Shown here one piece after another: positions 5,402 through 13,552 of a stretch of DNA of 18,683 nucleotides. The first letter of the stretch is position 1; each line of letters begins with the position of its first letter. Both the position numbers and the translations under genes were made by a program. Source of the DNA: Methanosarcinales archaeon (GTDB lineage Archaea > Halobacteriota > Methanosarcinia > Methanosarcinales > EX4572-44); assembly GCA_004212095.1 (NCBI GenBank), contig RXIJ01000060.1, forward strand, positions 1 through 18,683. The letters run 5' to 3'. Under the pieces are notes generated by a model. The model worked only from the letters and a program-made list of their open reading frames with translations. It did not search any database and had not been told where the DNA came from.

Positions 5402-8050
5402 ATGTTATCGGAGAGATTTATATATTTCTTTGGAAATGGTAATGCCGAAGGAAACGCTTCAATGAAGGAACTGCTCGGCAATAAAGGAGCAAATCTTGCA
5501 GAGATGGCAAATATTGAAATCCCGGTGCCACCAGGTTTTATTATCACTACAAAGGTGTGCAAAACCTATTACGCTAATAACAGAGAGTACCCTCCTGGTG
5601 TAAAAGAACAGGTAGGTGAAAACCTTAAAAAACTTGAAGCAATCGCTGAGAAAAAGTTTGGAGATAACGAAGACCCACTGCTGCTTTCTATCCGCTCCGG
5701 TGCACCTGCGTCAATGCCTGGCATGATGGATACTGTACTCAATCTTGGCTTAAATGATAGTACCATCACAGGGCTTATTAGAAAAACAAACAATGAGCGA
5801 TTTGCCTATGATAGTTATCGCCGTTTTATCACCATGTTTGGCGATGTAGTGCTCGGCATTGAACACGATAAATTTGAAAATATACTGTCTGCAAAAAGGG
5901 ATTCACTTGGTGTTAAACTGGACAATGAACTTACCGTTGGTGCACTGAAAGAGCTGGTTGGTGAATTCAAGAGGCTTATTAAAGAAGAGACGGGAAATAA
6001 CTTCCCACAGGATCCGGAACAACAATTGTGGATGGCAATTGATGCAGTGTTTGATTCATGGAACAACAAGCGTGCTACAAAGTATCGCCATATCAATAAT
6101 ATTCCTGACCACTGGGGTACTGCTGTCAACGTGCAATCCATGGTTTTTGGAAACATGGGAGAGAATTCAGCTACTGGGGTTGCATTTACAAGAGACCCCG
6201 CAACTGGTGAAAAACGTTTCTTTGGTGAGTATCTGATCAATGCACAGGGTGAGGATGTAGTTGCAGGTATCAGAACACCACACCCTATCGAAGACTTGAA
6301 AAAGAGCATGCCAGTAATCTACAACCAGCTTGAATCGATCTACAAGAAACTTGAAGTGCACTTTAAAGACATGCAGGACATCGAGTTTACGATACAGGAC
6401 GGAAAACTCTACATACTTCAGACGCGTAATAGTAAACGTACGGCAGAGGCAGCTATTAACATAGCAGTAGATATGGCTAAAGAGGGTTTGATCGATAAAA
6501 AGACAGCAGTTTTGCGTATAAAACCAGAACAACTTGACCAGTTACTGCACCCGATGATAGACCCGGAGTCACCTGTTGAGGTGATAGCAAAAGGCTTACC
6601 AGCTTCGCCGGGTGCAGCTGTTGGAAAAATCGTATTTACAGCAGAGCGTGCTGAAGAGCTTGGTACATCTGAGAAGCTAATACTTGTACGAGCCGAGACA
6701 TCGCCAGAGGATATCGGTGGCATGAATGCTGCTTCAGGTATTCTTACCGCAAGGGGCGGCATGACCTCTCATGCAGCAGTGGTTGCAAGAGGTATGGGTA
6801 AATGCTGTGTCGCAGGTTGTGATGGAATCTTAATCGATGTGGCAAATAAAACAATGACTATCGATGACCTTGTGTTAAAAGAATTCGATTACATCACCCT
6901 TAATGGTTCAACCGGCGAGGTAATAAAAGGTAAAGCAAAACTCATTCATGCTGAAGTCACTGGAAACTTTGAAAGGATACTTTCATGGGCTGATGAAGTG
7001 CGAGACCTTGGGGTACGTACCAATGCAGACACTCCTAACGATGCAGAAACTGCTCTCGGATTTGGAGCAGAAGGAATTGGACTATGTCGCACAGAACACA
7101 TGTTCTTTGGAGAGGGACGTATAGAAACCGTACAGGATATGATACTTGCAGAAACCAGTGAAGAGAGAAGGGCACCTCTTGAAAAGTTGTTAAAATTCCA
7201 AAGAGAAGACTTTAAAGGAATATTCAAGGTGATGGCCGGACGTCCAGTAACAATACGCCTTCTTGATCCACCACTTCATGAATTCTTACCCAAACACGAA
7301 GATTTACTTGAAAAAATAACCATCCTCAAAACAAAGAATATCGAAAATGAAGAGCTTAAAGAGCTTGAAAAACTGAAAACACGTGTTGAAAGCCTTGATG
7401 AATTTAATCCGATGTTGGGACACAGAGGGTGCAGACTTGGGATTACTTACCCGGAAATTTATAACATGCAGGTGCAGGCGATATTCGAGGCGGCAGCAGA
7501 ACTTATAAAAGAGGGAGAGACTGTCATGCCAGAAGTTATGATACCTCTTGTGGGGCACGTTAAAGAGCTTGAGATAACCAAACGGCATGTCATTCGGACA
7601 GCAAGTGAAGTTATGGAACGCGAGGGTTTAAAGCTTGATTATCTCATTGGAACCATGATAGAGCTTCCACGAGCAGCTATCACTGCTGATGAAATCGCAG
7701 CAGAAGCAGACTTTTTCAGCTTTGGAACTAATGACCTCACGCAGACAACCTTTGGACTGAGCAGAGATGATGCAGGAAAGTTCCTCCCGGAGTACATTGA
7801 TAAAGGCATACTACCATGCGATCCTTTTGTAACAATTGACCAAGGAGGCGTTGGAGCGCTTATGGAGATTGCTATTGAAAAAGGGAAAAAAACCAATCCG
7901 GATATTAAACTTGGCATCTGTGGTGAGCATGGGGGCGATCCTGCATCGATCGAATTTGCAGATCGCATAGGACTTGACTATGTAAGCTGCTCTCCATTTA
8001 GAATACCAATAGCACGCATTGCAGCAGCACACGCAACACTCAAGAAGTGA
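5402..8050 (+). CDS. ppdK: Pyruvate, phosphate dikinase
   Basis: An 882-residue protein, full length for the family. It interconverts pyruvate, ATP and phosphate with phosphoenolpyruvate, AMP and pyrophosphate. The ATP-grasp part begins with MKELLGNKGANLAEM and PVPPGFIITT (residues ~21-50) and includes LLSIRSGAPASMPGMMDTVLNLG. The swivelling phosphohistidine domain carries the catalytic His457 in GGMTSHAAVVARGMGK. The C-terminal PEP/pyruvate-binding barrel includes GFGAEGIGLCRTEHMF, GHRGCRLG, FFSFGTNDLTQ and the catalytic Cys840 in GICGEHGGDP. In anaerobic archaea it usually serves gluconeogenesis from acetyl-CoA-derived pyruvate, though it can run toward pyruvate. It is a single-gene unit with a TATA-like box and an upstream palindrome as possible control elements. 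Confidence 0.97.
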   Translation: MLSERFIYFFGNGNAEGNASMKELLGNKGANLAEMANIEIPVPPGFIITTKVCKTYYANNREYPPGVKEQVGENLKKLEAIAEKKFGDNEDPLLLSIRSGAPASMPGMMDTVLNLGLNDSTITGLIRKTNNERFAYDSYRRFITMFGDVVLGIEHDKFENILSAKRDSLGVKLDNELTVGALKELVGEFKRLIKEETGNNFPQDPEQQLWMAIDAVFDSWNNKRATKYRHINNIPDHWGTAVNVQSMVFGNMGENSATGVAFTRDPATGEKRFFGEYLINAQGEDVVAGIRTPHPIEDLKKSMPVIYNQLESIYKKLEVHFKDMQDIEFTIQDGKLYILQTRNSKRTAEAAINIAVDMAKEGLIDKKTAVLRIKPEQLDQLLHPMIDPESPVEVIAKGLPASPGAAVGKIVFTAERAEELGTSEKLILVRAETSPEDIGGMNAASGILTARGGMTSHAAVVARGMGKCCVAGCDGILIDVANKTMTIDDLVLKEFDYITLNGSTGEVIKGKAKLIHAEVTGNFERILSWADEVRDLGVRTNADTPNDAETALGFGAEGIGLCRTEHMFFGEGRIETVQDMILAETSEERRAPLEKLLKFQREDFKGIFKVMAGRPVTIRLLDPPLHEFLPKHEDLLEKITILKTKNIENEELKELEKLKTRVESLDEFNPMLGHRGCRLGITYPEIYNMQVQAIFEAAAELIKEGETVMPEVMIPLVGHVKELEITKRHVIRTASEVMEREGLKLDYLIGTMIELPRAAITADEIAAEADFFSFGTNDLTQTTFGLSRDDAGKFLPEYIDKGILPCDPFVTIDQGGVGALMEIAIEKGKKTNPDIKLGICGEHGGDPASIEFADRIGLDYVSCSPFRIPIARIAAAHATLKK

Positions 8051-8143
8051 TAGATAGAGGATGTTTTCTCGCATGATTTATTGTTCCGGGGGCGTTCTTA
8101 GATGTCGTTATTATTTCTGCCACAGTTAAGCTACTGACTATCT

Positions 8144-8165
8144 CTGCAAAGCGCAAGCTTTGCAG
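8144..8165. repeat. Hairpin with GCAA loop, copy 1
   Basis: CTGCAAAGC and GCTTTGCAG pair perfectly over 9 bp around GCAA, a stable GNRA-type loop if transcribed on the plus strand. It closes the first 72-bp repeat unit. Confidence 0.75.
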
Positions 8166-8244
8166 GTTCTTAGATGTCGTTATTATTTCTGCCACAGTTA
8201 AGCTACTGACTATATTTCTGTCACAGTTAAGCTACTGACTATCT

Positions 8245-8266
8245 CTGCAAAGCGCAAGCTTTGCAG
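8245..8266. repeat. Hairpin with GCAA loop, copy 2
   Basis: Identical to the hairpin at 8144-8165, and closing the second, longer repeat unit. Confidence 0.75.
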
Positions 8267-8316
8267 GTTCTTAGATGTCGTTATTATTTCTGCCACAGTT
8301 AAGTACTGGAACCTTT

Positions 8317-8415
8317 ATGCAGGTTATGCCTTTAATCGGTCTAATTGGAATTATAATAAGTATTATCATCACCGTTATTATTTGGAAGGGCTCAACACAT
8401 CGTTTACAATTGTAG
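8317..8415 (+). CDS. Short hydrophobic ORF, doubtful
   Basis: A 32-codon frame starting ATG, beginning MQVMPLIGLIGIIISIIITV: a predicted single membrane helix. It starts just after the tandem repeat and its last ~11 codons run into the left end of the insertion element at 8381, so if a gene ever existed here it was cut by the insertion. No ribosome-binding site is clear. It may be chance. Confidence 0.15.
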   Translation: MQVMPLIGLIGIIISIIITVIIWKGSTHRLQL

Positions 8416-8946
8416 TGATTCAGGTAGAAAATCCATAGTGCATCTGATGACGCGCTATGGCAAAGACAAACGAAATATACACAGCAGAAGAGCAGGAACG
8501 CAATCGTATGCGGTCGATCAATATCTGAAAGACGAACGCTCCCCGAAATCTGCAAAAGTCTTGGCAGATCAAGAATGTGGTTGCAGAAATAGATTGGAAG
8601 ATACAATGATTCCGAGAAAAGCCGTAAGATGGGGTGGTTTAGGGATGAATCCGGAGCACCAAAGAAAACAGAGGGCAAAGTGCACTTTATACGGCTGGTG
8701 CTGGAAAACGGAACAATCAGCGTGCTGAACGAGTATTTTAACGTCGGTGAATCGCTGGCTCATGAATATGCGTGGGCTACACTTTGACACAAAACAAGAA
8801 CAACTGATGATCTATTATCGAGAGAAGAACGAAGGGGAGTCAAGTCTTATCAAGATTCATGAGTACAAGATTGGTGAAACTGTAAAAATATTCGAAGAGA
8901 AGTTCTGAATAAGAAAAGTGTAAGCGATGTTATGAGCCTTACCAAC
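8381..8946 (+). mobile_element. Internally deleted insertion sequence (IS481-like), 566 bp
   Basis: The ends, 8381-8408 and 8919-8946, are inverted repeats matching at 22 of 28 positions; both share GGCTCA, ACATCG and TTACA blocks at the same spacing. They are flanked directly by TATTA at 8376-8380 and TATTA at 8947-8951, a 5-bp target duplication. The interior carries only the beginning and end of a transposase frame, with several frameshifts. The element is thus a non-autonomous, MITE-like derivative. Family assignment rests on recalled resemblance of the C-terminal transposase part to archaeal IS481-type proteins. Confidence 0.8.
8457..8908 (+). pseudogene. Transposase remnant (N- and C-termini fused, frameshifted)
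   Basis: The fragment begins ATG with MAKTNEIYTAEEQERNRMRS and stops at 8526-8528. A helix-turn-helix-like segment continues in other frames (EICKSLGRSRMWLQK, then a stop, then GRYNDSEKSRKMGWFRDESG). After APKKTE the frame jumps straight to a C-terminal part, GKVHFIRLVLENGTISVLNE followed by YFNVGESLAHEYAWATL. A single extra T near 8783 breaks the frame; skipping it continues DTKQEQLMIYYREK and ends IFEEKF at 8908. The catalytic DDE core expected between these parts, some 200 residues in intact relatives, is absent. At least three frame changes are needed, so no active enzyme is made. Confidence 0.75.
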
Positions 8947-9068
8947 TATTATCTCAGCACAGGAGGTGTGCAGTTCAGGAAGATCATCATTTGTGAGTTT
9001 CCTGATGTGGCAGCCCGGTGTCTCGATGAATTCATATAGTGTTATTCATGTTGTAGCTATTAGTATCT

Positions 9069-11381
9069 ATGGAATACATTGTACACCCATTAGTAAAATC
9101 AGGTACTGTGGAAAAGCGTGTATATCAACTCAATCTTGCAGCAGCAGCTTTAAAAGAGCCCAGTCTTGTGGTGCTTCCGACAGGACTCGGTAAGACCATC
9201 GTAGCGCTTTTGGTTATAGTACAGCGTCTTAGAAAAGGTAAAATACTGGTGCTATCTCCAACAAAGCCACTGGTGGAACAGCACGTAGCTTTTTTTAAAA
9301 GTGTGCTGAACTTATCAGAAGAACAGATCGTTACTTTTACCGGGAGTATCCCACCAGCAAAGAGGATGGAGATGTGGAACGTTGCAAAAATTATTGTATC
9401 AACCCCACAGGTGATTGAAAATGACCTGCTATCGCGACGCATAAACATCGATAATGTAGCTCACATCACTTTTGATGAGGCGCATCGGGCGGTAGGCAAC
9501 TACGCTTATGTATATATTGCAGAGCGTTATTTCAAAGAGGCAGCAGATCCGCTCGTACTTGGTATTACTGCAAGTCCTGGGAGTACTGTTGAAAAGATAA
9601 CTGATGTGTGCAGCAATCTCAATCTTACTAATATTGAACTGCGCGACGAGTATGATGGCGATATCCAGCCATACGTATTCGAGAGAGAAATACAATGGAA
9701 AATCGTGAACATTCCAGTAGAATTAAAGGGGTTAAACAAACTGCTCACTGCTGTAATGGATGAAAAAGTAAAAAAGCTTGCAGAGCTTGGAACAATCATG
9801 CCACGACAAAAGAGACTTACTAAAACTGAACTACTTGAACTACAAAAACGACTTCAGGGGCAAATTCGAAGCTTTCCAAACCAGCAAATCTATCAATCAG
9901 TATCTCTGGTTGCAGAGGTCTTCAAGATAAGCCATGCAATCGAACTCGCTGAGACTCAAGGACCGGATGCACTCTTAAAATACTTCAAACGCCTGGAGCA
10001 CGAAGCAAACTCAAGAGGTGGCAGCAAAGCCTCTAAGCGATTGATGGAGGATGTTCGTGTGCTAAAGGCGATACATGAACTGAAAAATATGGATATATCG
10101 TATCCAAAAATAAAAATGGTAGAGGAAATAGTACAGGACGAGCTCTCCTGCAACCCTGGCTCACGTATCATCGTGTTTACTAATTATCGAGACACATCAG
10201 AACTGGTAACAAACGCATTAAATGAAATCAAAGGAATAAAAGCAGTAAGATTTGTCGGACAAGCGAATAAATACAAAGATAATGGGCTAACCCAGAAACA
10301 GCAAGTAGCAATCATCAAGGACTTTAAAAAAGGAGAGTATAACACGCTTGTAGCAACATCTGTTGCAGAAGAGGGGCTTGACATACCTGCAACAGACCTT
10401 GTAGTATTCTACGAGCCAGTGCCATCAGAGATTCGAAGCATCCAGCGAAAGGGACGCACGGGCAGAAAACACGAGGGACGCATAACAGTCCTTGCTGCAC
10501 GTGGCAGTCGAGACGAGGCTTACTACTGGAGCAGCGTTCACAAAGAGAAACAGATGCGGAAGATGATAGAAGAATTCAGACGCGATCTTAAAAATATCAG
10601 TATCAAACCGCAATCACAGGATACGGAAGCAATCGTTCTTCAGCAAGACAATTTACCTGCCATAAACATGGTAGATATGAAAAACCCACCACAGAGACAA
10701 CTTCTTGATTTTACCACCTCCAAAGACCTGATAGTACCGAAAATATACATTGACCAGCGGGAGATCCGTTCTACTGTCGCAAGAGAGCTTGAAAAACTTG
10801 GTGCTTGTATAATACTGCACACACTTGAGGTTGGAGACTATGTTCTAAGCGATCGAGTGTGTGTCGAGAGAAAAACCACTGCAGACCTTCTATCAACTTT
10901 TATAGAAGAAGGGCGCGACCTGTTTGCACAGCTTGGCGATTTATCCAGAAACTATGAGCGTCCAATCATCATACTTGAGGGAAGAGACCTCTACACACAA
11001 AGACGCATTCATCCAAACGCTATTCGAGGTATCCTTGCAAGCATTGTTGTGGACTTTAACATATCAATTATCCCAACAGATAGTGAAGAAGAAACCGCAG
11101 CTATTATTTATACGATGGCAAGAAGAGAACAGGAAAATAAGAAGCGAATCCCTAAGGTGCACGGCAAAAAAACAAGCCAGAATTTGAAAGAACAGCAGGA
11201 ATACGTGATAGCAGCTATTTCTAATATAGGACCAGTCGCAGCAGCGAAACTTCTTAATCACTTCAAACAGATCAAAGCTATTACAACAGCCAGTGAAGAA
11301 GAACTTATTGGGGTTGAAGGAATTGGCAGAAAAACCGCTAAGCGAATCATAGAAACTACCCAGAGCCAGTACAAAGGATAA
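9069..11381 (+). CDS. hef: Hef: archaeal FANCM-like helicase with XPF-type nuclease
   Basis: A 770-residue protein with both halves of Hef intact. The SF2 helicase has motif I LPTGLGKT (Lys42), DEAH at 136-139, the SAT-like motif TASPGS and motif VI QRKGRTGRK at 459-467. An inserted helical region lies between the two RecA-like domains. The XPF/MUS81 nuclease follows: Asp562 in IYIDQRE, VGDYVLSDR, and the active-site ERKTTAD at 600-606. A tandem helix-hairpin-helix domain ends the protein (SNIGPVAAAKLL, GVEGIGRKTAKRI). By family knowledge Hef unwinds and cuts stalled replication forks and flap structures and binds PCNA. No clear Shine-Dalgarno sequence precedes the ATG; an ATATAG box lies about 32 bases upstream. 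Convergent with the AMMECR1 gene, 31 bases apart. Confidence 0.97.
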   Translation: MEYIVHPLVKSGTVEKRVYQLNLAAAALKEPSLVVLPTGLGKTIVALLVIVQRLRKGKILVLSPTKPLVEQHVAFFKSVLNLSEEQIVTFTGSIPPAKRMEMWNVAKIIVSTPQVIENDLLSRRINIDNVAHITFDEAHRAVGNYAYVYIAERYFKEAADPLVLGITASPGSTVEKITDVCSNLNLTNIELRDEYDGDIQPYVFEREIQWKIVNIPVELKGLNKLLTAVMDEKVKKLAELGTIMPRQKRLTKTELLELQKRLQGQIRSFPNQQIYQSVSLVAEVFKISHAIELAETQGPDALLKYFKRLEHEANSRGGSKASKRLMEDVRVLKAIHELKNMDISYPKIKMVEEIVQDELSCNPGSRIIVFTNYRDTSELVTNALNEIKGIKAVRFVGQANKYKDNGLTQKQQVAIIKDFKKGEYNTLVATSVAEEGLDIPATDLVVFYEPVPSEIRSIQRKGRTGRKHEGRITVLAARGSRDEAYYWSSVHKEKQMRKMIEEFRRDLKNISIKPQSQDTEAIVLQQDNLPAINMVDMKNPPQRQLLDFTTSKDLIVPKIYIDQREIRSTVARELEKLGACIILHTLEVGDYVLSDRVCVERKTTADLLSTFIEEGRDLFAQLGDLSRNYERPIIILEGRDLYTQRRIHPNAIRGILASIVVDFNISIIPTDSEEETAAIIYTMARREQENKKRIPKVHGKKTSQNLKEQQEYVIAAISNIGPVAAAKLLNHFKQIKAITTASEEELIGVEGIGRKTAKRIIETTQSQYKG

Positions 11382-11412
11382 TAGAGGTCTAAATATAACT
11401 GCCTGATTTATT

Positions 11413-12018
11413 TTACCTTACACTTTCCAATCCTTTCTCCTGCACGCTGCCTCCCGGTGTTAGTTCTCCAAATATTTGCCCTTTAAAAGCATATATTTCG
11501 GCACCGGTAAGCCAACAGTTTGGGGGCAGCCCAGCTTTCATACAGGTCTGGGATAGGAATTCTTCTGTAGTAAAATTGTATTCTGTTGCTACCTGTGGAA
11601 GGAGAAGCCCCTGATAATACCCATACTTGACGATCAAACCGTCCCTTCCAATCTTAATCTTCTCCATGAGTTCAGTCGGTTTACCCTCAAGCTTTTCCGG
11701 GGTTGTAAGAACTGTAACCTCTATCACTATCTTTTGCAATTCTTTTGTTGAAATTGGTAGAAATCGTGGGTCTTTGGTGGCTGCATCCTTCGAGGAGTTT
11801 AGTATGGCATCTGCAAGAGACATAACTGGATAGGGCACTCCAATACAACCGCGCAGTTCGTGTTTTATGGTGTTGAGAGTAACAAACACGCCTCTTTGTT
11901 GTTGAAATATGGCATCATCTGGTATTCTTGGATTTGGCATACCAGCAAGATGCGCTTCGATAGATTCTCGTGCAAGGTGCACTGCAGATTCGCCCTCTGT
12001 ATTCGTAAGCATACTCAT
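11413..12018 (-). CDS. AMMECR1 family protein
   Basis: A 201-residue protein of the AMMECR1 family, normal length for archaea. The hallmark LRGCIG is present (HELRGCIGVPYPVMSLADAI), with GVFVTLN before it, ATKDPRF, the conserved IEVTVLTTPEKLEG strand, GRDGLIVKYGYYQGLLLPQVA, and W/LTGAEIYAF near the end. Its biochemical function is not settled; conserved Cys and surface residues suggest an enzyme or redox role. The start is supported by GGGAG a few bases upstream (12022-12026 on the opposite strand) of ATGAGTATG. The sequence immediately upstream is exactly duplicated (12027-12074 and 12100-12147), which may double the promoter. No MEMO or radical-SAM partner gene is adjacent. Confidence 0.92.
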   Translation of the reverse strand: MSMLTNTEGESAVHLARESIEAHLAGMPNPRIPDDAIFQQQRGVFVTLNTIKHELRGCIGVPYPVMSLADAILNSSKDAATKDPRFLPISTKELQKIVIEVTVLTTPEKLEGKPTELMEKIKIGRDGLIVKYGYYQGLLLPQVATEYNFTTEEFLSQTCMKAGLPPNCWLTGAEIYAFKGQIFGELTPGGSVQEKGLESVR

Positions 12019-12026
12019 AGTACTCC

Positions 12027-12074
12027 CTAAACACTTCTTGTTATTTTATGGTTATTGTTTACCGAACTGTACAC
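12027..12074 (-). repeat. 48-bp exact direct repeat, proximal copy (promoter-bearing)
   Basis: The sequence from CTAAACACTTCTTG to GAACTGTACAC is identical to 12100-12147. Read on the minus strand it contains an AT-rich CCATAAAATAAC block centred about 28 bases from the AMMECR1 ATG, the place of an archaeal TATA box for a leaderless or short-leader transcript. Confidence 0.85.
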
Positions 12075-12099
12075 GACGTGAGCAGAGATAAATTAACAA

Positions 12100-12147
12100 C
12101 TAAACACTTCTTGTTATTTTATGGTTATTGTTTACCGAACTGTACAC
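12100..12147 (-). repeat. 48-bp exact direct repeat, distal copy
   Basis: Identical over 48 bases to 12027-12074, offset 73 bases, with a 25-base spacer. Bases 12148-12316 between this and the treT stop hold no gene I recognise. Confidence 0.85.
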
Positions 12148-12316
12148 AACATCCTTCAAATATCGCATTCATCTCATCAGCCGCGTTCACTCCAGTGCTT
12201 GCCATGCAGCAATTAGCATGATTGCAAACATCCCGCTGCTGGCCATGCCACCCTTTTGATTACATCAACGCCGAAGCATACCTGAAATGCAGATTTTACC
12301 AGTAGATTGTTTCACG

Positions 12317-13552
12317 TCACACCTGTATGTATGTTTCGTTGGGGTGCTGTGTTGCAATCATTATTGAGAGATAATCTCTTATGTGTCTTGTTAGCAGGAA
12401 GTTGTGTCGAACATACTCTCTGGCATAGTATCCCATGCTTGCTGCAAGGTCCGGGTGATGGAGTAACTGCCGTGTCCGGTAGGCAGTGCCCTCAATGGAA
12501 TTTATAAGATACCCATTCACACCGTTTTTTATCTGCGTGGATATGCCGCCAACGGCACCACATACTACTGGCTTTCCCTTCCACATCCCCTCAGTTACAG
12601 TAAGACCAAAGCCCTCTTTCAATGATTTCTGGATGATGATGTCAGCTTCTCTTTGAAGCGCATTGATCTGAAGATCGCTGAATGGTGGAAGCATTAGAAT
12701 GTGTATGTCAGTGTCCTCTGCTGCATATTTTTTAACTTCGTCTAAAACCGCAGGACCTTCAGGATCGTCAGTAGCTTCGCTTCCCGCAAGAACCAGTATG
12801 CAATCCTCGTGTTTTTTCACCAGCTTATATGCTTTGATAACACCAATTGGATCTTTGAAACGATCGAAGCGGGATACCTGGAGAAGTATTGGTTTATCAT
12901 GGGTGATTTCCAGCCTGTCAATTTCTCTTGCTATCTCTTCCTTTGTAAGCCGCTTGTTTTTTTCACTCAGAGGGTCGATAGAAGGTGGTACGAGGTACTG
13001 TGGTATTGGCAGGTTCTGGGCAAACTGTGGCATTGAGAAAATCGATGCATTGTATCTAGTGACATACCTTTTTAAGAAATTCCACACTGGCGGATATGGC
13101 TTTGAGATATCTATGTGGCACCTCCATATCCATATCCCGTCAGTTCTGTGCTCTATCAATGGTGCTGGCTGTGGGTCATGGATAAATACATAATCAGAAT
13201 CAAGATTCATCGAAGAAGCGTTTTCTTCATTGTGATTCTTGTATACTTTTTCTGCTTCCTGGCTAATCTCGTAATGCACGCCCTGCAAAGCATTATGAAA
13301 ATTCTTTGTGACATTGAAAAAACTTTCATCACCTTTTATCACCTGCCACCTCGAATCTATGCCGAGATTTTTGAGTATCGGAACCATCCAGCCAAGAATC
13401 TCAGCGACACCACCACCTTTTGAGGTGGAGTTCACATGCAGTACTCTTGCTCCATCGAGCTTGTCTGCAAGCCTTCGAAGCTGATCTATTACGTTTGCTC
13501 CAACGATTGGTTCGTAGTCATCTATTGTTTTGTTGTGATTATTGTGATACAT
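12317..13552 (-). CDS. treT: Trehalose synthase TreT (GT4 glycosyltransferase)
   Basis: A 411-residue GT-B protein of family GT4. By family knowledge TreT transfers glucose from an NDP-glucose to glucose, giving trehalose. The N-terminal domain has the TreT-type loop HVNSTSKGGGVAEIL (residues 39-53, Gly46-48) and FIHDPQPAPL at ~123-132. The C-terminal nucleotide-sugar domain has LLQVSRFDRFKDPIG (~223-237), VLAGSEATDDPEG, and the E-x7-E motif KSLKEGFGLTVTEG at 309-322 (Glu313, Glu321). The length and the specific GGGVAEIL and SRFDRFKDP signatures separate it from generic GT4 enzymes; trehalose phosphorylase/synthase of the same clade is the alternative. Its start overlaps the end of the DUF5752 gene by 14 bases, so translation is probably coupled. 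Confidence 0.88.
   Translation of the reverse strand: MYHNNHNKTIDDYEPIVGANVIDQLRRLADKLDGARVLHVNSTSKGGGVAEILGWMVPILKNLGIDSRWQVIKGDESFFNVTKNFHNALQGVHYEISQEAEKVYKNHNEENASSMNLDSDYVFIHDPQPAPLIEHRTDGIWIWRCHIDISKPYPPVWNFLKRYVTRYNASIFSMPQFAQNLPIPQYLVPPSIDPLSEKNKRLTKEEIAREIDRLEITHDKPILLQVSRFDRFKDPIGVIKAYKLVKKHEDCILVLAGSEATDDPEGPAVLDEVKKYAAEDTDIHILMLPPFSDLQINALQREADIIIQKSLKEGFGLTVTEGMWKGKPVVCGAVGGISTQIKNGVNGYLINSIEGTAYRTRQLLHHPDLAASMGYYAREYVRHNFLLTRHIRDYLSIMIATQHPNETYIQV

Larger units (their letters stand above)
8094..8308. repeat. 72-bp tandem repeat, about 2.5 copies
   Basis: The unit starts GTTCTTAGATGTCG and contains CCACAGTTAAGCTACTGAC. Copy 1 is 8094-8165. Copy 2 is 8166-8266, lengthened to 101 bases by an internal 29-base duplication in which one base differs. 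Copy 3 starts at 8267 and breaks off near 8308, with one C lost in AAGTACTGG. Copies are otherwise nearly identical, so the array is recent or kept uniform. The unit is 24 codons long and open in one plus frame, but no start codon or convincing protein goes with it. Confidence 0.9.

Noticed and set aside
8271..8678. 135-codon minus-strand frame
   Set aside because: It runs across the tandem repeat, the insertion-element boundary and the antisense of the transposase remnant, so it cannot be one ancestral gene.
8438..8728. 96-codon plus-strand frame
   Set aside because: It overlaps the transposase remnant mostly out of frame; the protein-like stretches are in the other frames.
8966..9193. 75-codon plus-strand frame
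   Set aside because: It extends well into the hef coding region in another frame and has no motif.
12060..12240. Short minus-strand frame containing MASTGVNAADEMNAIFEG, faintly like an actin-binding (cofilin) N-terminus
   Set aside because: Only 26 codons long and ending inside the 48-bp direct repeat; similarity of a few residues is not evidence.
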